NCBI GenBank assembly: GCA_934394585.1
Contig: CAKRQU010000007.1
Coordinates: forward strand, 1 to 64,000
DNA from: an uncultured Eubacteriales bacterium
GTDB lineage: Bacteria; Bacillota; Clostridia; Oscillospirales; CAG-272
Reading direction: 5' to 3'
DNA length: 64,000 nucleotides
In this document: piece by piece, positions 1 through 8,486 of the stretch
Position numbering within the stretch: position 1 is the first letter of the stretch
Layout: the number at the start of each line of letters is the position of its first letter
Position numbers and translations under genes: made by a program
Notes under the pieces: generated by a model
What the model was told of the DNA's origin: nothing
Databases searched by the model: none
The model's input: the letters and a program-made list of their open reading frames with translations, nothing else

Positions 1-74
1 TTTCGGTGGCACAACTACTCAAATGCGTACATGATTTCGAGTCAGCCCCGTTATGACCACTTCGATACCTCTCC
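1..74 (-). tRNA. tRNA-Ser(CGA), 3' end cut by window edge
   Basis: On the minus strand the 5' end GGAGAGG is followed by a D-arm (TCGAAGTGGTC), an anticodon loop CTCGAAA and the start of a long variable arm typical of tRNA-Ser. The T-arm and acceptor 3' half lie outside the window. The outer two anticodon-stem pairs do not match well, so the identity rests on the 5' half and the loop. The gene is preceded by a consensus promoter at 126-154. Confidence 0.65.
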
Positions 75-90
75 GTACGAAAAACCGGAC

Positions 91-152
91 GACAAAACCG
101 ATATATACGCCCGACTTGCTAAAGCATTATAGCATATAATATCGGTTTTGTC
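91..152. repeat. 14-bp perfect inverted repeat around the tRNA-Ser promoter
   Basis: The arms GACAAAACCGATAT (91-104) and ATATCGGTTTTGTC (139-152) are perfect inverted copies. One arm covers the -35 end and the spacer; the other lies downstream of the start site. Only one arm would be transcribed, so this suggests a DNA operator rather than an RNA hairpin. That role is inferred. Confidence 0.6.
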
Positions 153-154
153 AA
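126..154 (-). promoter_or_regulatory. Consensus sigma-A promoter for the tRNA-Ser gene
   Basis: On the minus strand TTGACA (149-154) and TATAAT (126-131) are separated by exactly 17 bp. Transcription should start near 119, leaving a leader of about 45 nt before the tRNA 5' end at 74. Confidence 0.85.
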
Positions 155-186
155 CGGGAAAAGCCAACTTTTGCGGAAATTAAATT

Positions 187-2163
187 TTATTTTTTCTTTC
201 TGTTTTCTTTGCGTCGGACGGGAATTTCGCTTTTGAAATTGCCTTTTCCGGCGGGGATTTTATTTTTGCCGCCTTTGCCTGAGTTGTGCGCGTTTTTGTC
301 ATACTTTGAATATTTTACATTGGCGGATTTACTTTCGGATTTCGGACGGGTATAGCCCGAATCCGGGCGCACAAGGCATTTTTCGCCGTATCCGATAAGA
401 TCGCTTCTGCCTGCTTCACGCAGTGCGCGAAGCACGATTGCGCGATTTTCGGGACGGAAATATTGCAGCAGCGCCCGCTGTTCCGCTTTTTCCGCAGGTG
501 TTTTCGGCACATATACCGGCTTCATCGTATACGGGTCAAGCCCCGTATAAAACATACATGTGGAAACTGTGCCCGGCGTGGGATAAAAATCCTGCACCTG
601 CTCGGGATGTATTCCTTCTTCTTTCAGAAACTGTGCCAGTATTATCGCATCTTTGAGAGTGCTGCCCGGGTGGCTTGACATGAGATAGGGAACAAGATAC
701 TGCTTTTTATCCATGCTTTTTGTCAATTCATAGAAACGCTCGCGGAATTTTTTATAAACGGAAATATCCGGTTTTCCCATGGCATTCAGCACGCCGGCGG
801 AACAATGCTCGGGTGCTACTTTCAGCTGTCCGCTGACATGATAACGCACGAGATCTTTGAAAAAATCTTCGTTTTTATCGAGAAGCATATAATCAAAACG
901 TATGCCGGAACGGATGAAAATTTTCTTTATGCCTTTTATTTCGCGCAGGCGGCGGAGAAGATGCAGATATTCGCTTTCGTCGACGACGATATTTTTGCAT
1001 GGAGTGGGCGCAAGACATTTTTTGCCTTTGCACATACCGCGCTTTTCCTGCCCGTTACACGAGGGGCGGCGGAAATTTGCCGTGGGTCCGCCCACATCAT
1101 GGATATATCCTTTGAAATCGGGCATGGCGGCAAGCATTTTCGCTTCGCGTATCACGGATTCCTCACTGCGGCTGGTAATATATCTGCCCTGATGATATGC
1201 TATGGAGCAGAAATTGCAGGCGCCGAAGCAACCGCGCACATGCGTGACGGAAAATTTCACTTCCTCTATCGCGGGGACACCGCCGAGCGCTTCATAAGAA
1301 GGATGATAATTTCTCATATACGGAAGCTCGTATACGGCATCCAGCTCTTCCCGCGAAAGCGGGAGCGCAGGCGGATTTTGTATGACTATTCTGTCGCCGT
1401 GACGCTGAATAACCGTTTTGCCGCGGAAAGCATCGGATTCATCCTGCTGTATGCGGCAGGATTTTGCATAAGCCGCCTTTCCCGCGGGGGTATTTTCATT
1501 TACCAGCTCAAATGATGGACATTCCTCACAGGGGCGATATATGTAATCGGCGGTTTTTACGGAATAAGATGTGCCGCGTATATCCGTGAGCATGGAAATA
1601 TGCTCGCCTTCATCGAGGCGCTTTGCTATTTCCACGCAGGAATGCTCTCCCATGCCGAACATGAGCAGATCCGCATCACATTCGAGCAATATGGAGGGAC
1701 GCACGCGGTCATCCCAGTAATCATAATGCGCAAAACGGCGCAGGGAAGCTTCGAGTCCGCCTATGCACAGCGGAATATCGCCGTAAAGGCGGCGAATGTT
1801 TTTGCAATAAACCTCGGTCGCGCGGTCGGGACGTTTGCCCGCTTTTCCGCCCGCGGTATAATAATCATTGCTTCTTTTGCGTTTTGCGGCGGTATAATGC
1901 GCCACCATGGAATCTATATTTCCGCCCGAAACGAAAAATGCAAGTCGCGGACGACCGAACTGCATATAATCCGCATCGCACTGCGGCTGTGAAAGTATGC
2001 ATATTTTAAATCCCGCGGCTTCCAGCACGCGCGAGATTATCGCTATGCCGAAGCTGGGGTGATCCACATAAGCGTCGCCCGTGACACATATTATATCCGG
2101 CGCATCCCATCCGCGCCCGGTCATTTCTTTTTTATTCAGAGGAAGAAAAGGCATAATTTCAAG
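187..2163 (-). CDS. YgiQ family radical SAM protein
   Basis: A radical SAM enzyme of the YgiQ/UPF0313 family; its reaction is not known. The cluster-binding motif CFGACNFC lies at about residue 312, following the family's conserved VRG. The N-terminal part carries the YgiQ-type segment with DAPDIICVTGDAYVDHPSFG, and the C-terminal 50 residues are a Lys-rich tail likely to be disordered. The frame is open further upstream, but AAGGAG lies 7 nt before a TTG codon at 2163 and 16 nt before an ATG at 2154, so the start is one of these two. It is a single gene divergent from the rhamnosidase gene. The length, just under 660 residues, is usual for the family. Confidence 0.9.
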   Translation of the reverse strand, partial: LEIMPFLPLNKKEMTGRGWDAPDIICVTGDAYVDHPSFGIAIISRVLEAAGFKICILSQPQCDADYMQFGRPRLAFFVSGGNIDSMVAHYTAAKRKRSNDYYTAGGKAGKRPDRATEVYCKNIRRLYGDIPLCIGGLEASLRRFAHYDYWDDRVRPSILLECDADLLMFGMGEHSCVEIAKRLDEGEHISMLTDIRGTSYSVKTADYIYRPCEECPSFELVNENTPAGKAAYAKSCRIQQDESDAFRGKTVIQRHGDRIVIQNPPALPLSREELDAVYELPYMRNYHPSYEALGGVPAIEEVKFSVTHVRGCFGACNFCSIAYHQGRYITSRSEESVIREAKMLAAMPDFKGYIHDVGGPTANFRRPSCNGQEKRGMCKGKKCLAPTPCKNIVVDESEYLHLLRRLREIKGIKKIFIRSGIRFDYMLLDKNEDFFKDLVRYHVSGQLKVAPEHCSAGVLNAMGKPDISVYKKFRERFYELTKSMDKKQYLVPYLMSSHPGSTLKDAIILAQFLKEEGIHPEQVQDFYPTPGTVSTCMFYTGLDPYTMKPVYVPKTPAEKAEQRALLQYFRPENRAIVLRALREAGRSDLIGYGEKCLVRPDSGYTRPKSESKSANVKYSKYDKNAHNSGKGGKNKIPAGKGNFKSEIPVRRKENRKKK

Positions 2164-2253
2164 AAAATCTCCTTTATTTGATAATACAATTATACATGAA
2201 AACGCAGCCCGTGTCAACCGAGAAGCGGCACGGAAAAATATTTTTATTTATTA

Positions 2254-2282
2254 TTGTAAAAGAGAAATATTTGTGCTATAAT
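2254..2282 (+). promoter_or_regulatory. Promoter for the rhamnosidase operon
   Basis: TTGTAA (2254-2259), a 17-bp spacer and TATAAT (2277-2282), with an extended -10 TGC directly before it. It lies 37 bp upstream of the rhamnosidase ATG. Confidence 0.75.
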
Positions 2283-2319
2283 TAACCTGAAATATCAGTT
2301 ATTTTTCTAAGGAGAAAAC

Positions 2320-4947
2320 ATGGAAAATCTGAAAATTTACGATCTGACTGTAAATTATCTGAAAAACCCCTGCGGGATAGACAGCACGCCGCGCTTTTCA
2401 TTTAAAGCGCAGAGCGGTGTACGCGGGGACAGGCTTTCGCATTTCACCCTGACGGTGAGCGGAAATTCCGATCTTTCCCTGCCTTTATGGCAGAGAAATT
2501 TCGGCTCGGAAAATGACAGCGTGCTGATAAAATACGAGGGAGATGCGCTTTCTCCCGTGACGCGGTATTATTTTTCGGTGGAAGCCGAAAGCGAAAGCGG
2601 CGCAAAGGGAAGTGCCGCCGGCACATTTGTCACGGGCAAGCTCGGCGAACGCTGGAGCGGCAAATGGATAACAGCCGATTTCATCCGCAAGGAAGACAGC
2701 GCTTTTGCGGCACCTTATCTGCGCAAAACTTTCGATATAAAGGCGCCCGTAAAGGAAGCTTATCTTTCGGTATGCGGGCTTGGTTATTTCGAAAGCTACA
2801 TAAACGGCAAAAAAACGGGCGACGACGTGCTTTCGCCCGCATTCACGCGCTATGATGCCACGGATATGTATATGGTATACGACGTGAAAAACCTGCTTTC
2901 GCAGGGCAAAAATGCGCTTTGCGCCGTTCTCGGAAACGGCTGGTACAATTGCTTTGCGGAGGACCCGTGGAATACACGCGCCGCCTCATGGCGTCATTGG
3001 CCGAAAATAATAAGCGAGCTGAAAATAATCTATGAAAACGGAGAAAGCGAAATAATCCCCTCCGACACATCGTGGAAAAGCTCTCACGGTCCGATAATAT
3101 TCAACGGCATACGCAACGGCGAGCATTACGACGCGCGTCTGGAGCTCGGCAACTGGACGGAAGCGGACTATGACGACAGCGCATGGGAAAAAACAAAAAT
3201 AATGAAAAGCCCCGGCGGCATACTGCGCGCCATGGAAATGGAACCCATAAAAGTGCGCTGCGTCTTCGATGCAAAGAAAATGTGGAAAACGCCCTCCGGC
3301 GCTTACGTTTTCGACATCGGGCAAAATCAGGCGGGTGTGGGCAGTTTCGTTTTCCGCGGCAAGGCGGGAACGGAAATAACCGTGAGATACTCCGATGTGC
3401 TCGGCGAAAACGGAGAAATAGACACGTCGGCGATAGGTTGCTTTGTACGCAGCCACGGCTTTCAGACGGATAAATACATAAAGAAAAGCGACGAAGCCGA
3501 AAGCTGGCATCCGATATTTGTTTATCACGGATTTCAGTATGCGGAAATCACCGGAATAGATTACGAGCCGGAGCTTTCCGATGTGAAGGCGCTGACGCTA
3601 TGCACGGCTGTGGACGATATCGGGAGATTTTCCTGCTCGGACGAGCTTCTTAATAAAGTTCAGCATATGTGCCGCTGGTCTACGATATCGAATATGCATT
3701 CCATACCGACGGACTGCCCGCACAGAGAGAAAAACGGCTGGACAGGCGACGTGAGCCTTTCGAGCGAGCAGATGCTTACGAATTTCGGCACGCGCGCCTT
3801 CCTTTCCAAATGGAATGAAGATATGCTGGAATCTCAGCGCCCCGCGGGTCAGATACCGTGCGTGGTGCCTTCCACGGGCTGGGGCTACTACGGTCTGGTG
3901 GGTCCCGATTGGTCGAGTGCGCTGATAAATGTTCCTTACAATATCTATATATACAACGGCGACAGGGATATCCTCGCCAAAAGCTACGAGGCGATAAAGC
4001 GCAACTGCGATTTCATGGAGAGCATGACATCGGATCTCACGCTTTCTTACGGTACGGGCGACTGGTGCCCGCCTTTTGAAGGTCCCGCAATATCGAAAAA
4101 CATGGGCTCGTACAAATGCCCGACATGCGTTTCCGATACGGCGTTTTTCTACAATGCGGCAAAAACCGTGGTGAAAATAGCGGATATACTCGGATACGGC
4201 GACGATGCGGCATACTACCGCGATCTCGCCGAGAGAATAAGAAAGGTTTTCCGCGAGAAATTTTACGATGCGGAAACGCACATGGTAAAAGGCGATTGTC
4301 AGACATCGACCGCGGTGATGCTTTATTTCGGGCTTTGCACCGAGGAGGAAAGACGTCCGCTCGTGGATAAGCTTATCTCGCAGATAGAAAAATGCGATTG
4401 GCATCTCGATTTCGGCGTGCTGGGATGTAAATTTGTAATGCATTCGCTCGGCGCGGCGGGCGAGGGCAATGTGGGTCACCGCATGCTCGCGCAGCGCACA
4501 TTCCCCGGATGCCGCCGATGGATAGAGCTGGGCGCCACAACCCTCTGGGAATGCTGGAACGGCGGCGGTTCGCACAATCATCACATGTTTTCCGATCTTT
4601 CTTCATTCATGTATAAATATGTCGGCGGGATTTCTCCCGATGAAAACGACCCGGGATTCCGCCATACGATATTCCACCCCGCAGTGGACTGCGGCATGGA
4701 AAGCGCCGCCGCTTCGCATGAAAGCATGTACGGCGAAGTGAAATGTTACTGGGCTAACCGCGACGGAAAGCTGACTGTGAATATCACCGTGCCTTTCGGC
4801 TGCAAGGGAACGCTTTTCCTGCCCGCAAAATATGCCGATACTATATGCGAGAGCGGAAAGCCCGCAAAGGATTTCATTCCTTTCTCCGAGGATGACGGAA
4901 ATGTGAAATTCGAGCTTTGCGGCGGAGAATACAGCTTTGTCGCATGA
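2320..4947 (+). CDS. Alpha-L-rhamnosidase, GH78 family
   Basis: Hydrolyses terminal alpha-L-rhamnose from glycosides or plant polysaccharide fragments. N-terminal beta domains (to about residue 430) precede the (alpha/alpha)6 catalytic domain. The family motif DCPHREKNGWTGD starts at D465, which supplies E470 and D477, and the catalytic-base region TLWECWNG has E744. There is no signal peptide, so the enzyme should act inside the cell on imported oligosaccharides. The start has AAGGAG 7 nt upstream. It is the first gene of a three-gene run with a nuclease and a peptidase that have no obvious link to rhamnose; no rhamnose catabolic genes or transporter lie next to it. Length 875 residues is normal. 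Confidence 0.93.
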   Translation: MENLKIYDLTVNYLKNPCGIDSTPRFSFKAQSGVRGDRLSHFTLTVSGNSDLSLPLWQRNFGSENDSVLIKYEGDALSPVTRYYFSVEAESESGAKGSAAGTFVTGKLGERWSGKWITADFIRKEDSAFAAPYLRKTFDIKAPVKEAYLSVCGLGYFESYINGKKTGDDVLSPAFTRYDATDMYMVYDVKNLLSQGKNALCAVLGNGWYNCFAEDPWNTRAASWRHWPKIISELKIIYENGESEIIPSDTSWKSSHGPIIFNGIRNGEHYDARLELGNWTEADYDDSAWEKTKIMKSPGGILRAMEMEPIKVRCVFDAKKMWKTPSGAYVFDIGQNQAGVGSFVFRGKAGTEITVRYSDVLGENGEIDTSAIGCFVRSHGFQTDKYIKKSDEAESWHPIFVYHGFQYAEITGIDYEPELSDVKALTLCTAVDDIGRFSCSDELLNKVQHMCRWSTISNMHSIPTDCPHREKNGWTGDVSLSSEQMLTNFGTRAFLSKWNEDMLESQRPAGQIPCVVPSTGWGYYGLVGPDWSSALINVPYNIYIYNGDRDILAKSYEAIKRNCDFMESMTSDLTLSYGTGDWCPPFEGPAISKNMGSYKCPTCVSDTAFFYNAAKTVVKIADILGYGDDAAYYRDLAERIRKVFREKFYDAETHMVKGDCQTSTAVMLYFGLCTEEERRPLVDKLISQIEKCDWHLDFGVLGCKFVMHSLGAAGEGNVGHRMLAQRTFPGCRRWIELGATTLWECWNGGGSHNHHMFSDLSSFMYKYVGGISPDENDPGFRHTIFHPAVDCGMESAAASHESMYGEVKCYWANRDGKLTVNITVPFGCKGTLFLPAKYADTICESGKPAKDFIPFSEDDGNVKFELCGGEYSFVA

Positions 4948-4965
4948 CGACCGAAAGGAGAGCTT

Positions 4966-6090
4966 ATGGCAAAAATACTTCATATAGCGGATGTTCATCT
5001 CGATTCTCCGTTTTCACTGCTTGATGTGCAGAAATCGCAGGCGCGCAGAAATGAGCTTCGCGGAACATTCACTTCCGCCTTGATGTATGCGAAAATGGAA
5101 AAATTCGATATGGTCATCATAGCGGGCGATCTTTTCGATTCCGAATATGTGACAAAGGAAACGATGGATCTGATAGTTTCGCAATTTGCCGCAAATCCCG
5201 CATGCAAATTTGTGATAGCGCCGGGAAATCATGATTTTTACTCATCCGCATCGCCGTATTCCAAAACAAAATTTCCCGAAAACGTGTATATTTTCACTAC
5301 CGATACGCTCACATGCTTCCGTTTTGACGATATCGGCACGGATGTTTACGGTTATGCCTTCACGGGCGAGAAAATGGAAAAAAATCCTCTCGCATCCGCG
5401 GTATACGTCGATCGCGACAGGATAAATATCCTCGCCGCGCATGCCGATATCTATGCCAGAACATATTGCCCCGCGGGAGTCGAGGATATAGCGCGCGGCT
5501 GCTACGACTATGCGGCGCTCGGTCATATTCATCAGGGCGGGCAGATAGAAAAAAAGGGGAATACCTACTATGCCTACAGCGGTTGCCTTGAAGGCGGTTC
5601 TTTCGGCGAATGCGGACCGAAAGGCGCGATTATATGCGAGGCTTCTTTTGAAGGCGGCAAAAAGCAGTTAAAATTCAAAACAAGGCGGTTTTCACTTCGC
5701 AGATACGAAAAGCTGGAGGTGGATATATCCGGCGCCGTTTCGCAGAAGGAAGCGACAGCATCGATAAGACGCGCCGTCACCGAAAACGGATTCGGAAACG
5801 ATACGCTGCTGCGCGTGAAACTTTACGGCAATATTCCCGTGGATGCGGATCTGCGCACCGACAGGATAACGGAAGAAGACATAGGCGTATATTATCTGGA
5901 AATAAAGGATTTTACGGCGCCTCTGCTCGATTACGAGGAGCTGAAAAACGATATATCCATACGCGGCGCATTTTTCCGCGAGCTGCTCCCGCAGCTGGAA
6001 AGCGAAGATGACGAGGTACGTGCGAGGGCTTCGAGAGCGCTCCGCTATGGGTTCGCAGCGCTTTCCGGAAACGATGTCGTGGATTTTTAA
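4966..6090 (+). CDS. SbcD/YhaO-like DNA repair exonuclease (metallophosphoesterase)
   Basis: A calcineurin-type metallophosphoesterase of the SbcD/Mre11/YhaO group, which forms the nuclease subunit of DNA-end processing complexes. Metal-binding motifs appear in order: DVH (residues 9-11), GDLFD, GNHD, a histidine in AAHAD, and GHIH. The C-terminal region is a capping domain rather than a membrane segment. It begins 18 bp after the rhamnosidase stop with a GAAAGGAG site. The SMC-like partner (YhaN/SbcC) that usually follows is absent; an M24 peptidase gene comes next, so the partner must be elsewhere or missing. Confidence 0.85.
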   Translation: MAKILHIADVHLDSPFSLLDVQKSQARRNELRGTFTSALMYAKMEKFDMVIIAGDLFDSEYVTKETMDLIVSQFAANPACKFVIAPGNHDFYSSASPYSKTKFPENVYIFTTDTLTCFRFDDIGTDVYGYAFTGEKMEKNPLASAVYVDRDRINILAAHADIYARTYCPAGVEDIARGCYDYAALGHIHQGGQIEKKGNTYYAYSGCLEGGSFGECGPKGAIICEASFEGGKKQLKFKTRRFSLRRYEKLEVDISGAVSQKEATASIRRAVTENGFGNDTLLRVKLYGNIPVDADLRTDRITEEDIGVYYLEIKDFTAPLLDYEELKNDISIRGAFFRELLPQLESEDDEVRARASRALRYGFAALSGNDVVDF

Positions 6091-6117
6091 GAAAAAATTA
6101 TTTAACGGAGGTTAATT

Positions 6118-7173
6118 ATGAATAATATCGAAAGAGTAAGAGCGCAGCTTTTTGACATAGCCGACGCGCTGATAGTGACAGATGAAAAAACGGAAACTTA
6201 TCTCACGGGATTTCCCGCATCGGACAGCACTGTTTTCGTGACGAGAAACAGCGCCGTGCTTTTCACAGACCCGAGATATATCGAGGCGGCTGAAAAAGAA
6301 GTTTGCGGATGCACGGCAAAGCTCCCCGAAATTTCCGTTTCCGCCGATATAAAAAAGATAATCGCGGATGAGGGTATAAAAACGGTCGCTTTTGAAGACA
6401 GAAAAATGACCGTTTCGGCTCTCGCGAGATTCGAGCGCATTTTCGAGGGCGTGAAATTCGTGCCCGCCGGCGGTCTTATAGAAGATCTCTGCGAATGCAA
6501 AACGGAAGAAGAGCTCGCCGCAATACGCGCGGCGCAGGATATCACCGATAGAGCTTTTGCGGAGGTTCTCTCTGTCCTGAATTACAATATGACAGAGCAG
6601 GAAGTGGCTGCCGAAATAGAATACAGAATGAAGCGCCTCGGCGCGCAGGGACCGAGCTTTGAAACGATAGCCGTTTCGGGCACGCAGTCCAGCCGCCCGC
6701 ACGGCGTACCGCGCAATGTAAAGCTGGAACGCGGATTTCTCACGATGGATTTCGGATGCGTGCTGAACGGTTATTGCTCGGATATGACGCGCACCGTGGT
6801 GATAGGAAAAGCGGATGAAGAGATGAAAAAGGTTTACAATACGGTGCTTCGCGCACAGCTCGCCGCAATAGATTTTGTAAACGAAGGTGTGCTTTGCTCC
6901 GATGCGGACAAGGTAGCCCGCGATATAATCGACGAAAATTACAAAGGATATTTTTCTCATTCGCTCGGTCACGGCGTGGGCATGTATATTCACGAGGAGC
7001 CGCGCCTTTCGCCGAAATGCAATAAAATCCTGAAAGCAGGCAATGTGGTGACTGTGGAACCCGGCATTTATATCCCCGGAAAATACGGTGTGAGAATAGA
7101 AGATATGATGGAAATAACGTCTTCCGGCGCAGTGGATATCACAAAAAGTCCGAAAAATCTCATAGAAATATGA
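6118..7173 (+). CDS. Xaa-Pro peptidase, M24 family
   Basis: A dinuclear-metal aminopeptidase-fold enzyme likely to release N-terminal residues preceding proline. The N-terminal creatinase-like domain (1-125) is followed by the pita-bread catalytic domain. Ligand motifs are visible: MDFG...CSDMTRT (two Asp), GHGVG (His), VEPGIY (Glu) and VRIEDM (Glu). ATG 6118 has GGAGG 6 nt upstream. It is 351 residues, typical of clostridial PepQ-like proteins, and just upstream of efp, a frequent neighbour in Firmicutes, although efp has its own promoter here. Confidence 0.92.
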   Translation: MNNIERVRAQLFDIADALIVTDEKTETYLTGFPASDSTVFVTRNSAVLFTDPRYIEAAEKEVCGCTAKLPEISVSADIKKIIADEGIKTVAFEDRKMTVSALARFERIFEGVKFVPAGGLIEDLCECKTEEELAAIRAAQDITDRAFAEVLSVLNYNMTEQEVAAEIEYRMKRLGAQGPSFETIAVSGTQSSRPHGVPRNVKLERGFLTMDFGCVLNGYCSDMTRTVVIGKADEEMKKVYNTVLRAQLAAIDFVNEGVLCSDADKVARDIIDENYKGYFSHSLGHGVGMYIHEEPRLSPKCNKILKAGNVVTVEPGIYIPGKYGVRIEDMMEITSSGAVDITKSPKNLIEI

Positions 7174-7212
7174 AAAATATGCGGTTATTAAGATAAAATT
7201 ATTGAAAAAGAC

Positions 7213-7241
7213 TTGATATTTTCATATTTTTAAGGTACAAT
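7213..7241 (+). promoter_or_regulatory. Promoter for efp
   Basis: TTGATA (7213-7218), a 17-bp spacer and TACAAT (7236-7241), 54 bp upstream of the efp start. Confidence 0.75.
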
Positions 7242-7295
7242 ATAGCGTAAAGAAAATTTTTAGTACAAGATATATCATTCGGAGGTAAACAAAAT

Positions 7296-7862
7296 ATGGT
7301 AATCGCAGGCGATTTTAAAAACGGTATTACGTTTGAAATGGACGGGAACGTAATGCAGGTCATCGAGTTTCAGCATGTAAAGCCCGGCAAGGGTGCGGCT
7401 TTCGTCCGCACAAAGCTGAGAAACGTAATTTCCGGAGCTGTTGTGGAAAAGACATTCAGCCCCACGGATAAATTCCCGCCCGCTATAGTTGACAGAAGAG
7501 ATATGCAGTATTCTTATAACGACGGCGATCTTTATTATTTCATGGATATGGAATCCTACGATATGATACCCGTATCCAAAAATCTGCTTCCCGACAACTT
7601 CAAGTTTGTAAAGGAAGAAATGATGTGCAAAATCGTTTCCTACAAGGGAAATGTATTCAGCGTAGAGCCGCCTATGTTCGTAGAGCTTCAGGTTACGGGC
7701 GTTGAACCCGGATTCAAGGGCGATACGGCTCAGGGCGCAAAGAAACCCGCCACACTCGAAACAGGCGCGACCATTCAGGTTCCTCTCTTTATCGAAAACG
7801 GCGAAATGCTTCGCATCGATACGAGAACAGGCGAATATCTCGAAAGAGTAAAAACAAAATAA
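7296..7862 (+). CDS. efp: Elongation factor P
   Basis: Relieves ribosome stalling at polyproline stretches. The three beta-barrel domains are complete in 188 residues. The loop that reaches the peptidyl-transferase centre is [10 protein letters not shown], with K32 at the tip. The C-terminal motif [12 protein letters not shown] is characteristic. GGAGG lies 10 nt before ATG. No EF-P-modifying enzyme is encoded nearby. It is followed after 32 bp by the Cys-rich protein gene, probably as one transcript. Confidence 0.97.
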   Translation: MVIAGDFKNGITFEMDGNVMQVIEFQHVKPGKGAAFVRTKLRNVISGAVVEKTFSPTDKFPPAIVDRRDMQYSYNDGDLYYFMDMESYDMIPVSKNLLPDNFKFVKEEMMCKIVSYKGNVFSVEPPMFVELQVTGVEPGFKGDTAQGAKKPATLETGATIQVPLFIENGEMLRIDTRTGEYLERVKTK

Positions 7863-7894
7863 TTGCAGATAATACGAAAAAAGGAGTTTTTATC

Positions 7895-8392
7895 ATGACA
7901 CTTACCGAAAAAGTTGCTTATATCAAAGGTCTTGTTGCCGCTCTCGAAACAGACAAAAACGATAAGGTTTTTGCCGCTGTTCTCGATCTTCTTTCCGATC
8001 TCGCGGCTACTGTTTCCGATCTGGACGACAAAACAGATTATCTCGAAAAATACATCGAAGAGGTAGACGAGGATCTCGGCGCTCTCGAAGATGAATTTTA
8101 CGGCGACGAATGCGACGATTGCGAATGCAAGGACTGCGACGAAGAGGATTGCGACTGCCGTTGCGACGATTGCCTCGACGACGATGATTCCTGCGACTGC
8201 TGCGATGATGACTGCGTAGAGGTAGAATGCCCTTACTGCGGCGAAACAGTATGCCTCGACGATACAGTTGATTTCGACAATGTAAAATGCCCCGCATGCG
8301 GCGAAACTTTCAGCTGCGTATGCGATGATGATTGCGATTGCTGCGGAGACGATGACGAAGGTTGCGATTGCGGTTGCGGTCACGAGCACTGA
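7895..8392 (+). CDS. Cys/Asp-rich zinc-ribbon protein (CD1247-like)
   Basis: A small acidic protein of unknown function. Residues 1-65 form a helical, coiled-coil-like domain of the type seen in clostridial proteins encoded directly after efp. Residues 66-105 are almost entirely Cys, Asp and Glu. A zinc-ribbon pair ECPYCGE and KCPACGE follows, and the tail is again Cys/Asp-rich, ending GCGHEH. The ribbon implies zinc binding; the extra cysteines could bind more metal, which is inference. AAAGGAG precedes ATG. A hairpin terminator follows at 8421. Confidence 0.8.
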   Translation: MTLTEKVAYIKGLVAALETDKNDKVFAAVLDLLSDLAATVSDLDDKTDYLEKYIEEVDEDLGALEDEFYGDECDDCECKDCDEEDCDCRCDDCLDDDDSCDCCDDDCVEVECPYCGETVCLDDTVDFDNVKCPACGETFSCVCDDDCDCCGDDDEGCDCGCGHEH

Positions 8393-8420
8393 GTTTTCAG
8401 AAAAATAAAATAAGCATTGG

Positions 8421-8458
8421 AGCCGTTCGCAAAAAAGAGCGGCTTCTTTGGCAATTTT
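8421..8458 (+). terminator. Probable terminator after the Cys-rich gene
   Basis: AGCCGTTC and GAGCGGCT form an 8-bp stem (one G-U pair) with an 8-nt loop, followed by a broken T-rich tail. The weak tail may allow read-through to the lipoprotein gene. Confidence 0.55.
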
Positions 8459-8486
8459 AAAAAGAAATTCCTGAAAGGAAAAGGAT

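Noticed and set aside
805..1515. 236-codon plus-strand frame inside the YgiQ gene
   Set aside because: Shadow of a clear radical SAM gene.
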